From: Plotosus lineatus | Lineage: Eukaryota > Chordata > Actinopteri > Siluriformes > Plotosidae | Reading direction: 5' to 3' | Length of the DNA stretch: 64,000 nt | NCBI GenBank assembly: GCA_024760905.1 | Contig: CM045750.1 | Location: 20,286,919-20,350,918, forward strand | Shown: one piece after another, positions 1 to 10,659 of the stretch | Numbering within the stretch: position 1 is the stretch's first letter | How the letters are laid out: each line of letters opens with the position of its first letter | Program-made: the position numbers and the translations under genes | Notes under the pieces: generated by a model | The model's database searches: none | What the model saw: the letters and a program-made list of their open reading frames with translations, nothing else | Told to the model about the DNA's origin: nothing

Positions 1-196
1 ATTATACATAAAATAAGGTATATTTTTGTGTAGTTTTAAGGCTTATTTAGTAGAAAATTATGTTTTATGGGGACCTGGGAACGGATTATTCTCATTTTAA
101 TGGTTTCTTATGGGAAATAAATGCTCGGAAGACGAACTTTTCGCCTTACACACACTTTCTGGGAACCAATTATGTTCGTGAGCAGAGGTATCACTG
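1..196 (-). mobile_element. Tigger-like MITE, partial (cut by window start)
   Basis: Read on the minus strand, the segment starts cagtgatacctctgctcacg next to a TA dinucleotide at 197-198. This is the layout of pogo/Tigger-type miniature elements, which have a terminal inverted repeat starting CAGTG and a TA target. The other terminus lies outside the window. No coding capacity is visible. Family assignment rests on the terminus alone. Confidence 0.5.
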
Positions 197-198
197 TA

Positions 199-700
199 TA
201 TATATGTGTGTATGTATGTGTGTATGTGTGCGTGCATAAAAATGAATTATTTCTGAGAATTACGGCCCATTTTTAGCTTCTGAAAAGTAATTTTTGCAGT
301 ACAGCTCTCCGACTAACTATATTATAGTTACTGCATATAGTCCAATAAGGGATTGGGAACTTTTTTCTTTTTTTCTTCATAAATTAAATGTTCTATTGAA
401 ATGAAAATAATCTATGACTGGCCTAGATTTGAAACCGTTGCCATTTTGACTAAGAATGCTTGCCAGTGTAAATTCAATGCAAGAGGTGTCTGTTGGTTGC
501 AAAAAGCAATGTCCAAGTCCCCTGAAACTTCATCAGATCTTCCTGTTAACGTTTTCAATGACTGGTGTGAAGCTTCAGGCATCAACAATCAGAAGGGGAT
601 TTTTAAAGTTTCCTCTACCAACACCCCATTCTGAAATGGGAACAATTGTGAATTAGGTGATCAGTGTCATCAGGGTTGGTCAAGCAGTGGGATGTTTGGG
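199..700. other. AT-rich unique sequence, nothing recognised
   Basis: Mostly AT-rich sequence with a short TG/TA-rich run at about 199-235. Short open frames at 401-656 overlap in two frames and have no recognisable domain, so I do not call a gene. Confidence 0.4.
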
Positions 701-807
701 ATTGTTGTTGTTCTCTATATTGTAATTCTCCGCTCTGATCTTAAAGTACTCATGCCCTGTATCTTAAGATCAGAGCAGAGCATTACAATATAGAGAACCA
801 CAACAAT
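701..807. repeat. Hairpin-forming inverted repeat, 44-bp arms
   Basis: Positions 701-744 and 764-807 are reverse complements at 41 of 44 positions, separated by a 19-nt spacer. The RNA of either strand would fold into a nearly perfect stem-loop. No transposon terminus or TSD is evident, so it may be a tiny fold-back element or a hairpin RNA locus. Confidence 0.8.
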
Positions 808-1269
808 TAGCATTTCCAATGAAACCCAAAGCAAAATGCCACGCCTGGAAACACCAGAGTATTGTTCTTCATCTCGTTCCAGTTTCACAAAAAAAAAAAA
901 AAGGAAGAAAGAAAACCCTGCATCCCCAACAGCACAAACTGTCCTAGGAAGACAAACAATGTTTTTTTTTTGTTTGTTTTTTTTAAAGCATATTTTCAAG
1001 TGTTCCTTTGTGTGTTATATGTCTTTCATCAGTATGCCACTGGATTTACTTTATTACATTCTTTGTTCTTATTGGTTCCCGGACCTGATTCGGACGTCAT
1101 GAATTGACTGGATGACTATTTCTTTTTGTATTATGACTCCTGCTATTAATTATGATCCTGATCCTGGGAATAAAGTCGCTTGAATGAGTAACAACTCGCA
1201 AGATGGCTTAACCTAATAATAAACAGTTCTGTATTTATTTTTTCTATTAATTCGTCCATTCATTATTTT
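808..1269. other. Unannotated AT-rich stretch
   Basis: Contains an A-run (889-901) and a T-rich run (961-983). No transposon terminus, coding potential or RNA was recognised. Confidence 0.35.
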
Positions 1270-1990
1270 TGTAAGCTTAATCATAATGAGGATTATGAGG
1301 AGGCTGGTTCCCATCTCAGCTGACTCCGGGCAAAGGTTGGGTATCGTCTGGATAATTCACCAGGCCATTGTAGGGCCAACATTACATACAACTACAGGGA
1401 ACCATCACTTTCCATGGTTATTGGGGACCGAAACCCCTCCCGCGACCGCCGATTTCCGTAATGTAGGATCAACCCCCTTGACTGATGTATACGTACATCT
1501 ATATGTGTATATAATGTCAATAAATACATGTTCAACACTAAAAGGCTTATAATAACAACAATTAAATATTCAAAAATAATTTATAAGATGTAAATAAAAT
1601 ATAAATATACACACTCAGATGTGTACCTCACATAAAACTGTAAGTAGTTTTGTTGTGTTCTTTTTTGTTTGTGTTTTTTTTATTATTATTATTTATTTAT
1701 TTTTTTATAATTGGCCTTGTTTTGTGGTATTTTCCTTAACTTTTTCACTATTTTTCCTTAATTGCCTTATTTTTTAATTTTTTGATGAATATTTTTGAAA
1801 AACCTGCACAAAATCTGCACTGAAGCCGCAGAAACTGAAGCACGAAGTAGCGAGGGATCATTATATTCACACTCCCTTTCAAACCAAAGGGTAATTTGGA
1901 ACTGCCAATTAGCCAACTGTACATGTTTTTGGACTGTGGGGCAAACCCCCCAAAAAATTACTAAAAATACGTAAGCATGGGGTGAAGAAA
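1270..1990 (-). mobile_element. SINE family C, split by a MITE
   Basis: The tail part at 1290-1394 (ggctggttcccatctcagct and following) and the middle part at 1864-1990 (tgtacatgtttttggactgt) match the order of family C copies elsewhere, for example 38135-38508. The two parts are separated exactly by the MITE at 1395-1863. The element is old and diverged and lacks its tRNA-like head. Confidence 0.6.
1395..1863 (-). mobile_element. MITE family D copy 1 (Tigger-like), inside a SINE
   Basis: The plus-strand left end reads cagggaaccatcactttcca and the right end gaagtagcgagggatca. These are imperfect inverted termini of the family seen at 43685, 49146, 54492 and 61615. TA precedes the left end and follows the right end, as expected for pogo/Tigger insertion. 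The internal region has no transposase. It interrupts a family C SINE. Confidence 0.75.
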
Positions 1991-2389
1991 CAGAAATGTC
2001 CGGGGCATCAAGATTGGGCTTTTTATTGATTGATTATTTAAAGAAAAAATCTGAATTCTAGAAAAAGTAATACCAGGAGTATAAAATCAACTCATTCATT
2101 TATCACAAATAGTTCGGAATGCTCTACGGGTAGGATGTCCAACTCTTCTGCGAGATTATTGTCAGCTACTGATTGACATGCTTACGAGGTCATCAACAGG
2201 TCATGTGACAAGAGACTAAGAAACTGAAGATCACTCTGGACTGTCGGGTGCCAGTAGAGCACCATTCCCAATTGTTCTTTTCATTACATGTGACATCCCT
2301 TAATGAAAGATTACAGTAATAATATGCATTGTTGTGGTATGAGAGAAATAAAATGTCACCAGATGAATGAATAACACTCATTCTAATGC
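1991..2389. other. Unannotated stretch
   Basis: No repeat family, coding region or RNA was recognised. The open frame at 2193-2411 on the minus strand shows no known domain outside its last residues, which enter the neighbouring LINE fragment. Confidence 0.3.
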
Positions 2390-2720
2390 ACGTCTCTTCC
2401 TGGTTGAACATGCCTGAAACACCACACCAGGGAGGTGTTCGGGAGGCATTCTAACCAGATACCCAACCACCTCAACTGGCTCTTCTCAACGCGGAGGAAC
2501 AGCGGTTCTACTCTGAGCTCTTCCCAGATGCTATCTGTAAGTGAGAACCTCTCTGCCCTGCGAAGGAAGCTCATTTCAGCCACTTGTATCCGCGATCTTG
2601 TTCTTTCGGTCACTACCCAAAGCTCGTGACCATAGGTGAGGGTTGGAATGTCGATTGGCTGGCTGGTAAAATTGAGAGCTTCGCCTTGCGGCTCACTCCA
2701 TCTTCACCACAACGGATCAG
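2390..2720 (-). pseudogene. LINE 3'-end fragment (reverse-transcriptase C-terminal region)
   Basis: On the minus strand the frame 2383-2613 reads LRVEPLFLRVEKSQLRWLGI and later FRHVQPGRD. This resembles the conserved C-terminal region of a LINE polyprotein common in fish genomes (pattern R-E-E-L-R-V-E-P-L-L-L-R-V-E-R-S-Q-L-R-W). The frame continues upstream, with stops, to about 2720. It is a short, decayed fragment without RT catalytic motifs. Clade assignment (CR1-, Rex- or L1-like) is uncertain. A second fragment of the same family lies at 46955-47055. Confidence 0.6.
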
Positions 2721-2869
2721 TACAGACTATGTTGGCCCTGCAACGGTCTTTTTGAGCTGTTTCTTAGCCCAAAGTTGGCTCCAGTCATCACGCAAGCCGA
2801 GTAGGATTAAGCAATTCAGCAAAATAATGAATAAATGGACGAGTACTCTGACCACTTAAGTTTGTTATT

Positions 2870-4478
2870 CAGCCTTTAACTGATCAGACGGTTTATTCTC
2901 ACATTTCCGTTTCATTATGCAAATGTTTAAGGAAGGGAGCATTCAATTCCAACACTGTTTCAATAACCAGTGGAGAGCATTATCTAACTTAATTATCTTC
3001 GAATCATCGAGTGAATCATCAAACATCTCAAATGTGTTTCCAGACCAAGAAGAGTTTTGTGAAACTTGGTCATATATTTAATTTTATTTGCTTGGATAAG
3101 AAGCACTTGTGCAATTTATCTCTAATCAAAATGCACAGGAAGTGCAGGAGATAATTCCTCCATTATTTCACAATCACTTTTTTTTTTTTTTTTGCAGTTC
3201 CCGCAGTCCATAGTCTGCCTGCCTTGATAGGGGAGGGAGGGCATCCTCATTAAAGCACGCAGTCTTCAGTTCTCAACCTCAGATCTTTCAAATCAGATGA
3301 AAAATCCCTAATTTGCATAGTTAACATTCATAATTAAAGTCGTGAGGATGCAGCCCCAAAGTTGCTTGTATTATTTTTATTTATTTATTTATTTATTAGC
3401 CTCTTGCATTTCGGGCACAAGAGAGCTGAGATTCCCCACCATTTGAAATGGCTGTGATTTTTTTAAAATAGGGGGCTCTTTTTAAAAAGGCTGAGATGGA
3501 GAGAGCTGTGAGAGAAACGGGTACTGACTGCTCCTATTTTACCGAGTTTGTGTGGCTGAGTGTCTCCACATTGTGCAACACAAATGTCAAAATGAATAAA
3601 ATGAAATGTTTCTAATTAGAGCAGAGGGGAATATGTGTCTCCGAAAATCTGAGGCGTATGCAAACGCTTTGACCTGTCTGAAACATCGCTGTCTGCAAGT
3701 GTGAGTGGATGTGTATTACCAGCTGCGTAGGGCTTGACTGGGCTCTCCAACAAAATACTTCATTACCTATATTGTATCACCTTCCATTAGCATTCTCATC
3801 CATTCCCTGCTCCTCTCTCAAAGAGTGGATCTTGGCAGGCAGTATTACCCGCTGGGTGCCCATGTGAATCCGGCATCCTGCAACTCAGTGTGCCGGTGTC
3901 TAATTGGTTTATTCAGTCATTCCAATTATACCCTGATTAACTATGTGGCATTTGTCAATGACGGAGACCTGCGAAAGAAGTGCTGAGGGCTGTCAGATAG
4001 GGCAGCGTTTCAATACATTTCTGATGACATGCTGTAAACTTCTGCAGCAAAGAAAGAAAAAAAAAGTAGCATTTTTGTATTTATTTATTTTTTAAAATCA
4101 ATATATTTCCAGCCCCAATAATGAGCACAATTGTTTCACAAAAGAAGGGCATTCCTTTTTTTTCCCCATTTGTACTCAATCTACCTTTTACCCTGTGGGA
4201 TTAATATACCAAAGCTTCAGCTCAAACGTATTCCCAGGGGTGATATGAAATAGCCTAGCAATATTAGATTCATGCCGTGTAATTCACTTGGTGCACAGTT
4301 ATAATAAATTGACGTCTCCTTGACCTATAGCATGAAGGTGCTAAGCACATCATTCACTGGACCTTTCAGAGAAGCTCTGTAATAAACAACATGTGCAGTT
4401 AAACATAAACCAAGATATGCAACGGCAAAGCAGGGGGATAATGATTATAGTCACAGCTACTGTATTGTTTAAGTAAGG
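2870..4478. other. Repeat-poor block, candidate conserved non-coding DNA
   Basis: This 1.6-kb block has no recognisable transposon, few simple repeats (a T-run at 3178-3194 and ATTT repeats at 3372-3400) and no convincing open frame. It contains many TAAT/ATTA-core homeodomain-like motifs (for example around 3310-3340 and 3610-3620). The texture resembles vertebrate conserved non-coding elements, but conservation cannot be tested here. Confidence 0.3.
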
Positions 4479-4480
4479 TA

Positions 4481-4785
4481 AGGTAATGTGGGCTTTTTAC
4501 ACCCGAGCCATAGTGGCTCATCAGGCCGGTGCTTATCCCCGGTTTCCATAGCGTGAAGCTACCAAGAGTTCAACTGCTCCTGGATGAGATACTCGTCCAT
4601 CGCATGTTACCGTCACAGGATATTTTTACTGGTACCCATTTATACTGCTGGGTGAGCAGAGGCACACTTGTGGTTAAGACCTTGCCCAGGCGTCTTGGCA
4701 CAGTGGGGGTCTAAGTGGGATTCGAACACACAACCTCTTGATCATTAGCCCAGCACCCTCATCACTACACCACCGGCCCCCCATT
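4481..4785 (-). mobile_element. SINE family G copy (tRNA-headed)
   Basis: Read on the minus strand, the head contains ggtggtgtagtgatgagggt (A-box-like) and gtgtgttcgaatcccactta (B-box-like). The body ends with gatgagccactatggctcgg. It matches copies at 18285 and 46133. Internal pol III promoter boxes and a tRNA-like head mark it as a SINE, not a tRNA gene: no cloverleaf with a proper acceptor stem is apparent. Confidence 0.8.
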
Positions 4786-4904
4786 GTTTAAGAACACAGG
4801 CATAAAATCCTTAGTTTTGCCTTGGATTCTTAATACAATGTATCTGAATGGGTAAATGGAGTCTTGTCAGTTAGCAGGATTCCCACTTTAAAATGTACAT
4901 TATA

Positions 4905-6395
4905 CAGTAGGCCCTCGTTATTTGCGCCTTTGGTTCCGGCCCCTCCCGCGAATGAAGATAATTTGCACTTCTGACTTCCAGGGGTAGTTAAACCAGCTTT
5001 CACCGGAATGATGGGAGAATCTGCCTAAGGCAGAGTTCTGCAACGGTCGGGTACCCTTTCAAAAATGCTCTTTTTGTGTTGAAAATTACATCGATGAAAA
5101 TTAACAGTCACGAGTGTGTACCGATATTTATCTGGTGTGGGTGGGGTGATTTTGTGGACATGCCTATCGTTATATTAATCAGCTGCATTGAGAGTCTGTA
5201 TTTTTGATCTGCTGTGTTGTGCTCATGGCAAGGAGTGCTCTCACCATCAGCCAGCAGGAGAGCAGTGAGCGGGAGATATTTTTCCGCTGCCGGGGTTTGT
5301 AATCTACGGAAAGGAAATCACAGCTGAAGTAAGAGGTGGTGGATGAGATGCACAGCAATTTCCGAATTAAATGACTCTCCTCCCAGTGACAAAATAAAAG
5401 ACTGGGTGTGATTTTTGTAAATTAAAACTATGACAAAACAACATTAATATAACGAATAAAGAAACAGAAGATCCCACAAAGGGCGTGATGTTGAGGTTTG
5501 CTACCCAACTCGTGAACACATCTGGCTGCACCCCGTCCCACACTTTGTGGAATAGATATTCTTTATCTAAATATAAGAAGGACGTGAACACATTCATTCA
5601 TTTTTTGAACCACTTTATGAATTTTATTTATTTATTTTTTTAATTAATTTAAATTATTTTGTTTCAAGAAATTGAATTTGAATTGCAATTGAATTGCAAT
5701 TTAATTGTCTCTGCAGTTGTTTGAATCAATGCAACATATTGTTGTTTTATATTAACATAAGGGGAAAACATTATATGCAGTGTTATTTGGATTTTAAAAA
5801 AGGATTTGTGGCTCCCAGTGTTTTCTTTAATGTAGAAAATGGGCCCAAATGGCTGTTTGAATGGCAAAAGTTGCCGACCCCTGAACTAGAAGTATTCGGA
5901 ATACTCAGGCAGGTTCCATTCTGATGATGATCTTGTTTCATACAACATTCACCTTCTTAGCTCTTCTGCAGCAAAACATTTTCTTTCCTGAATCATATCA
6001 AGCAATTCTAGTTTTTCATACAGCGTCATGACCTTTGTCTGGCGCTTCGGCGCCTTACCAGAAGCCTGAGAAGGTGCGCAGCGTTTGGGTGGCATGACGG
6101 CGCTTAACTGTAATTAAATGCACACATACTAAAAAAGCACAGGCACAAAGTGTGCATGGATGATGAAAAAGGGGCGTTACATCATCTCAACCAATCAGCA
6201 GGAGGGATTTTTCTGCCAAATTACATGGGCTATAATGGATTAGTAAACATGAATAATTGTTAGCTGTTACAATACAAAAATGTAATTTGGCAGAACAGCA
6301 AACAGCGATTGGTTGAATTTGATTCATGTGACAGTTGCTTGGCATTTCACGAATATGTAAAGCCTTGAGTGCAAAACCGCGAATAGTCACCGTTG
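4905..6395. mobile_element. MITE family E copy (Tigger-like), carrying a nested hAT MITE
   Basis: The left end cagtaggccctcgttatttg follows TA at 4903-4904. The right end, gcgaatagtcaccgttg then TA at 6396-6397, gives a weaker matching inverted terminus. The internal part carries ccaatcagcagg (6190) and a diverged mirror cgattggttg (6305). The left terminus is secure; the right one is tentative. A hAT-like insertion occupies 5031-5883. Confidence 0.5.
5031..5883. mobile_element. hAT-like MITE, non-autonomous
   Basis: The left end cagagttctgcaacggtcgg and the right end (read inward on the minus strand) caggggtcggcaacttttgc form hAT-style inverted termini. The flanking octamers gcctaagg and aactagaa do not match, so the TSD has decayed or the ends are slightly off. 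No transposase frame is present. Confidence 0.5.
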
Positions 6396-6428
6396 TACAA
6401 TTTATTTTCTATTAATAGGTTAAACAGG

Positions 6429-6431
<3 letters not shown>

Positions 6432-6459
<28 letters not shown>

Positions 6460-6471
6460 ATCGTGTGTGTG
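6432..6471. repeat. (GT)n microsatellite
   Basis: About 14 GT units followed by a short imperfect extension. Confidence 0.95.
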
Positions 6472-6837
6472 ATCCATTTAATGGGCACCGATGGTGAATT
6501 AGTCTTCCTACCTATTTGCCCGATTTCAAAGTGTACTTGAGTGTTCTGGTTGTCAGAGCGCATGCTCAGAGATATGTTACCTTTTTGATCGGCTGTTCCA
6601 GCCTGGCAGTAACAAGAACTGGGCTGGGCTACATCACTGATCTTGTGTATCATAACATATTACCCACCAGTGCAGAATTGCAAGTGCAAAAAATGATAGA
6701 AACCCAGTGTCGACTGAGGTGGATTTCAGCCTCTCCGTGACCCTTGATGGAGAAAGTGGTTTGGCAATTAAATATTTATTTACAGTTTTGTTGCATCTGA
6801 AAACAAGTCTAAAAATTTAGTTTGAGCATAAGCCATT
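6472..6837. other. Unannotated stretch
   Basis: No repeat, RNA or coding signature was recognised. The frame 6516-6740 has no domain. Confidence 0.3.

Positions 6838-6888
<51 letters not shown>
6838..6888. repeat. Compound (CA)n(TA)n microsatellite
   Basis: CA repeats pass directly into TA repeats. The array ends in acagtgatac, which resembles the terminus of a TA-targeting MITE. Confidence 0.95.
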
Positions 6889-6911
6889 CAGTGATACACA
6901 CATGTTGCATT

Positions 6912-7090
6912 CTTTCAGTGGTTTAGTGTTAAAGGCGTTGGGTTACTGGTTGGACAGTCGGTCGTTCAATCCCCAATAGCACCTCTGTTGGGCCCTTTTG
7001 AAAGGCCCTTAACCTTCAGTTGTATAAAAACTATGAAAAGAATTGTAAGCTACTCTGGATAGAAGAGTCTGCCAAATGGTGGGAATGTTT
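6912..7090 (+). mobile_element. SINE family H copy
   Basis: The head ggtttagtgttaaaggcgtt and B-box-like gtcgttcaatccccaat precede a body ending in gctactctggatagaagagt. Two other copies occur at 37838 and 49045. This is a common fish tRNA-type SINE layout ('ctggataagggcatctgcaaa' style tail). Confidence 0.7.
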
Positions 7091-7216
7091 TGTACTTGTT
7101 GATTGCCTGACCTTCATCCTTTTGTCTATTTCACTCCAAACCAACATGATGGGTTTTCTCAACTATGCTTGATGCCAACTAAAGAAAATCACATGAATGT
7201 TCAAAAAAAATTGTGT

Positions 7217-7233
7217 CATCATCATCATCATCA

Positions 7234-7302
<69 letters not shown>
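7217..7302. repeat. (CAT)n(CA)n microsatellite
   Basis: Six or seven CAT/TCA units lead into about 34 CA units. Confidence 0.95.
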
Positions 7303-7304
<2 letters not shown>

Positions 7305-7449
7305 GCCTGGTAATGAGTACAGTTGAATAATAGGGTTTCAAACAGTTGTTGTCAACAGATGATTGTTATCATGATTGGAAACAAAAACAATATCCGGAAA
7401 AGGCCTAGACTTGAATCAACAAATGTTTTGGTAATAAATCATGGGAAGA

Positions 7450-7640
7450 AAAACTACTTTATCTTTTATTAGGGTCACAGGGAGAATAGAGTCCATAGAG
7501 CCCCTTATACAGCTCACTAGACCATCACAGGACCAACACACACACTTGTTCCCACTTGCATTCCCTCCAAGGGACAATTGGGAATATCCACTTAGCCTAA
7601 TGTAAATGTCTTTGTTATGTGGGAGGAAACCATTGTGACC
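7450..7640 (-). mobile_element. SINE family C fragment, diverged
   Basis: Contains ttagggtcacaggga, the B-like middle segment caccagaccatcacagg in diverged form (7525-7540), and tatgtgggaggaaacc. The order matches family C on the minus strand. The head is missing. Confidence 0.5.
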
Positions 7641-7825
7641 CATAGAAAATTTACTGAAATGTTTAAAAACAACATTCAATATTTCTCAAATAATAATAAT
7701 ACTAATTGATTTGGACATTTTACCATCTATAGCGCATGATAGTAGTAAACAACTGAAGCAAAGAAGAAGAATCAATATATAAAGGGCAAAGGCACAAGCT
7801 TAGGTTGGTGTTGGAATGAGGGAGA
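7641..7825. other. Unannotated stretch
   Basis: Short AT-rich interval between SINE fragments. Nothing recognised. Confidence 0.3.
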
Positions 7826-8125
7826 TATAAAGGCATATAGTGGTGAGCACATTCATCTAACAGCAAGAAGGTTTTGGGTTTGAGTCCTGGGCCCAGGGTT
7901 TTTGCTGTGAACTTTGCATGTTCTCTCCATACTTGTGTGGGTTTCCTCTGGGTACTCCAATTCACAAACATCCTAATTATTAGGCTCTCTGGCTGTTTTA
8001 AATTTCCCTTTGCATAAATATGATTGGTTGTATGTGCAACAGTCTGGTGAATTGTTTAAGGTGTACTCATTGTTGGCGAAGTTTGCTTCAGCCTGCCCTT
8101 GACCCTAATATCAGTAAGCCAGCAA
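7826..8125 (+). mobile_element. SINE family C copy, old
   Basis: The order is family C: aacagcaagaaggttttggg, cttgtgtgggtttcctctgg, a diverged middle, then ggtgaattgtttaaggtgta and cctgcccttgaccctaat. High divergence marks an old insertion. Confidence 0.6.
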
Positions 8126-8215
8126 TGTCCAGTTTTATCTGCAAAGTGCTTTTATGAGTGCAGGTGTTCACTTGAACCAAGCAGTAGCCACACCTTCTAC
8201 CTGTTTCAATCACTG

Positions 8216-8254
<39 letters not shown>

Positions 8255-9684
8255 GGTCATTAGAGTTTCAATTTTGAAGCCGGGTGGCGGCCATCTTGGT
8301 GAGATCACCTTGCTTTAAGACAGTTGCTCCCAGAACGAAGACATGGTAAACCAACACAACTCAAAAACCCTGAAGATTTTACTGCTGACTGCCGCAATAC
8401 ATTAAATTCATACAACTTTACCAATGACTTGTAATGAATTGAAAATAAAAAACAATTGAACATGCACATCTGTAATGTAGCTATTTCCACTTTATTCATA
8501 TTTTCATGCAATTTCAGTATGACCTGAACAGGAATGTGGTCTTATCAAGATGGCTGGCAAAAACTGAAAACACAACTGTTCCAGAAATGTGTACTCCTTG
8601 GCTGAAGTTGAAATGGCTGCACCCACAATGGCCCTTTGCAGACTGGACATCCCTGGAGTAAGCAATTCAGCAAATACGTGATGGAGAATGAGTGCGTAGG
8701 TAATGAGCAGATACCAGAAAAGGGGGTAATCAATAGTTCGGTAAACATGTGGGTTTCTGTGAACTGTAGTATGAGGCAGTTGATTTTGTCAGCCGTGATA
8801 TTTTCCGGAGAATTTGGTCTGGTTCAAATTGTGGGGAAGGGTAGCATAGCAATTTAAAAATAAATAGATAGCACAATAAAGTTCACAATAAAGTTCATTA
8901 TTTTAACCATCCATTCTGAGTATGGCACATTTATCGAACAATGTTATCTCTGATTGTTTTTCATGCTGCTAGGCATCACCCAAATACATTTTTTTTGGAA
9001 CCGATCTCCTGATGAGCACCAGGATTGTACAAATGGGCCACAACAGCCTCAAGCTGAGCCAGAAAAACAAAAGAGATAAAAAGTACTGTAGATGTTTGTA
9101 CAATATCTGTATCACAGTGGGTGACATCAGTGTTCCCATACAAGCCACTGACACATGATAACCTCAGAACCAGGCTAGAATGTCAATTTCTTGTATTTGA
9201 ACCAGTTTGTTCCTGTTCGGATTGAAACAATTATTTTGATCTTAACTGGCGCGGCATTTTCTCGTTTCTTAAATATGTACAATATTTATATATAATATAT
9301 ACAGAAGAGAATGTATTCACATAGACAGTAATGCAAATATTGGGACTAATCAGCTGTGTGACCAGAGGAAACCCTTTGTTAGTTGGAATAATCAGGAGAA
9401 AGGGCTTCAAGTTGCTAGTGTGTATAAAGATAAGGTTCTGGCGCATGACGTCTGATGATGATTTTATCCAATTCTGGTGCAGTCTGAGTGTCGGAGTAAG
9501 AAAGGAAAACACATGAATGATTCAGCTACAGTATGTATGAAATTCTTTTTGACACGGGGATGGGGTTTTTTTCTACAACAGTTATGGTTCACTAATCTGC
9601 ACAGTAGGCAGGACAGTGGGGTAGAGGTTAGCATGTGTGCCTTACACCAAGAAAAAAAACAAACTAGTTTTGAGTTCTAACTAT
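8126..9684. other. Mostly unannotated AT-rich DNA
   Basis: Holds a 27-bp A-run (8221-8247) next to gcggccatcttggtgag (8286-8302). The open frames at 8305-8857, 8969-9154 and 9231-9680 overlap on opposite strands and show no known domain. I see no defined element. Confidence 0.35.
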
Positions 9685-9775
9685 TCAATTAAATTCAGTT
9701 CAGTTTTATTTGTATAACACTTTTTTACAATTGCAATTGTCACACAGCAGCTTTACACAGTAAAACAGTTAAAGT
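9685..9775. repeat. Fish interspersed repeat fragment
   Basis: Contains cagttttatttgtataacac and the inverted short motif tacaattgcaattgt, followed by cacagcagctttacacag. I recognise this arrangement from widespread fish repeats but cannot assign a class. Confidence 0.45.
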
Positions 9776-10108
9776 AAGGGGCTTTAAAAGTATAAAAAAT
9801 GCAAATATTTCTATTAACTCCTACACATCCCTGATGAGCATCGCCCGCGGTGTCGGTGGCAAGCAAAAGCTCCCTCAGTAGTTCCGAAAAAACTTTGAGA
9901 GCGTGTGCAGGTCCAAAAGGGAAACGCATCCTCACAGATTTTATCTATATAAAGTCTATAAAAGTCGTGAAGCATGTGTGGAAGTGCAGTGCGAGTGTTG
10001 CGTACGACAGTTGTTTGTGCTGCCGGCAGCGCCAGCATCTTAAAAGGCCAAGCAGGAGATGATGCAGCTTCACTTTCTAACTGCTCAGAGCTCAGAGCAA
10101 ATCTCTTC

Positions 10109-10511
10109 ATCTACTTTCAATGCCACGTCACTGTGGCACGAAGCGGAGAGCCAATCCTTTCTGTGTGTGGGTGGGTCCGATACCTTGAAACTCTAATTTT
10201 ATTGGACTCACACGCTGCAGTGTTTATGTGACAGGAAGCATGTCCCAAGTTTTGGCAATCAGCTGGTCTGCGGGTAGAAGGTTTTCCATGTCTGTCCATT
10301 TGTGTTTGCTTGCCAGTTGTGCTTGGCTTCGTGGACATGAGCCGATCAAAACGAGGGAAATGTATCTCTTTACTCAAAAACAACATGCACAGTCTGTTGT
10401 TATAATCCAATAAAATTAGAGTTTGAAGGTATTGGACCCGCCCACACATTGGCGTACAGAAAGGATTGGCTCTCCGCTGCGCACCACAGTGATGTGGAAT
10501 TGAAAATAGAT
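10109..10511. repeat. Fold-back element: about 100-bp arms around a 200-bp loop
   Basis: The left arm (10109-10206) and right arm (10405-10511) are reverse complements over most of their length. Shared cores are ggagagccaatcctttctgt and tctaattttattgga. The right arm has an extra 7-8 nt near 10450. The loop (10207-10404) is unrelated to the arms. The block runs to 10650, where cgtaagtcgacaactcactg on the minus strand gives a CAGTGAG-type terminus, so it may be the inside of a Tigger-like element. Confidence 0.75.
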
Positions 10512-10659
10512 GTATAGATTTAAATACGCGAGATTTATTCATCTGTTTTTGTTTGGCATGAGTGTATTTGGATGGAAAGTCGACATACGACGAGATCACT
10601 TTACAACCGGTCTGCCAGAACCAAAAGCGGTCGTAAGTCGACAACTCACTGTGTATATA

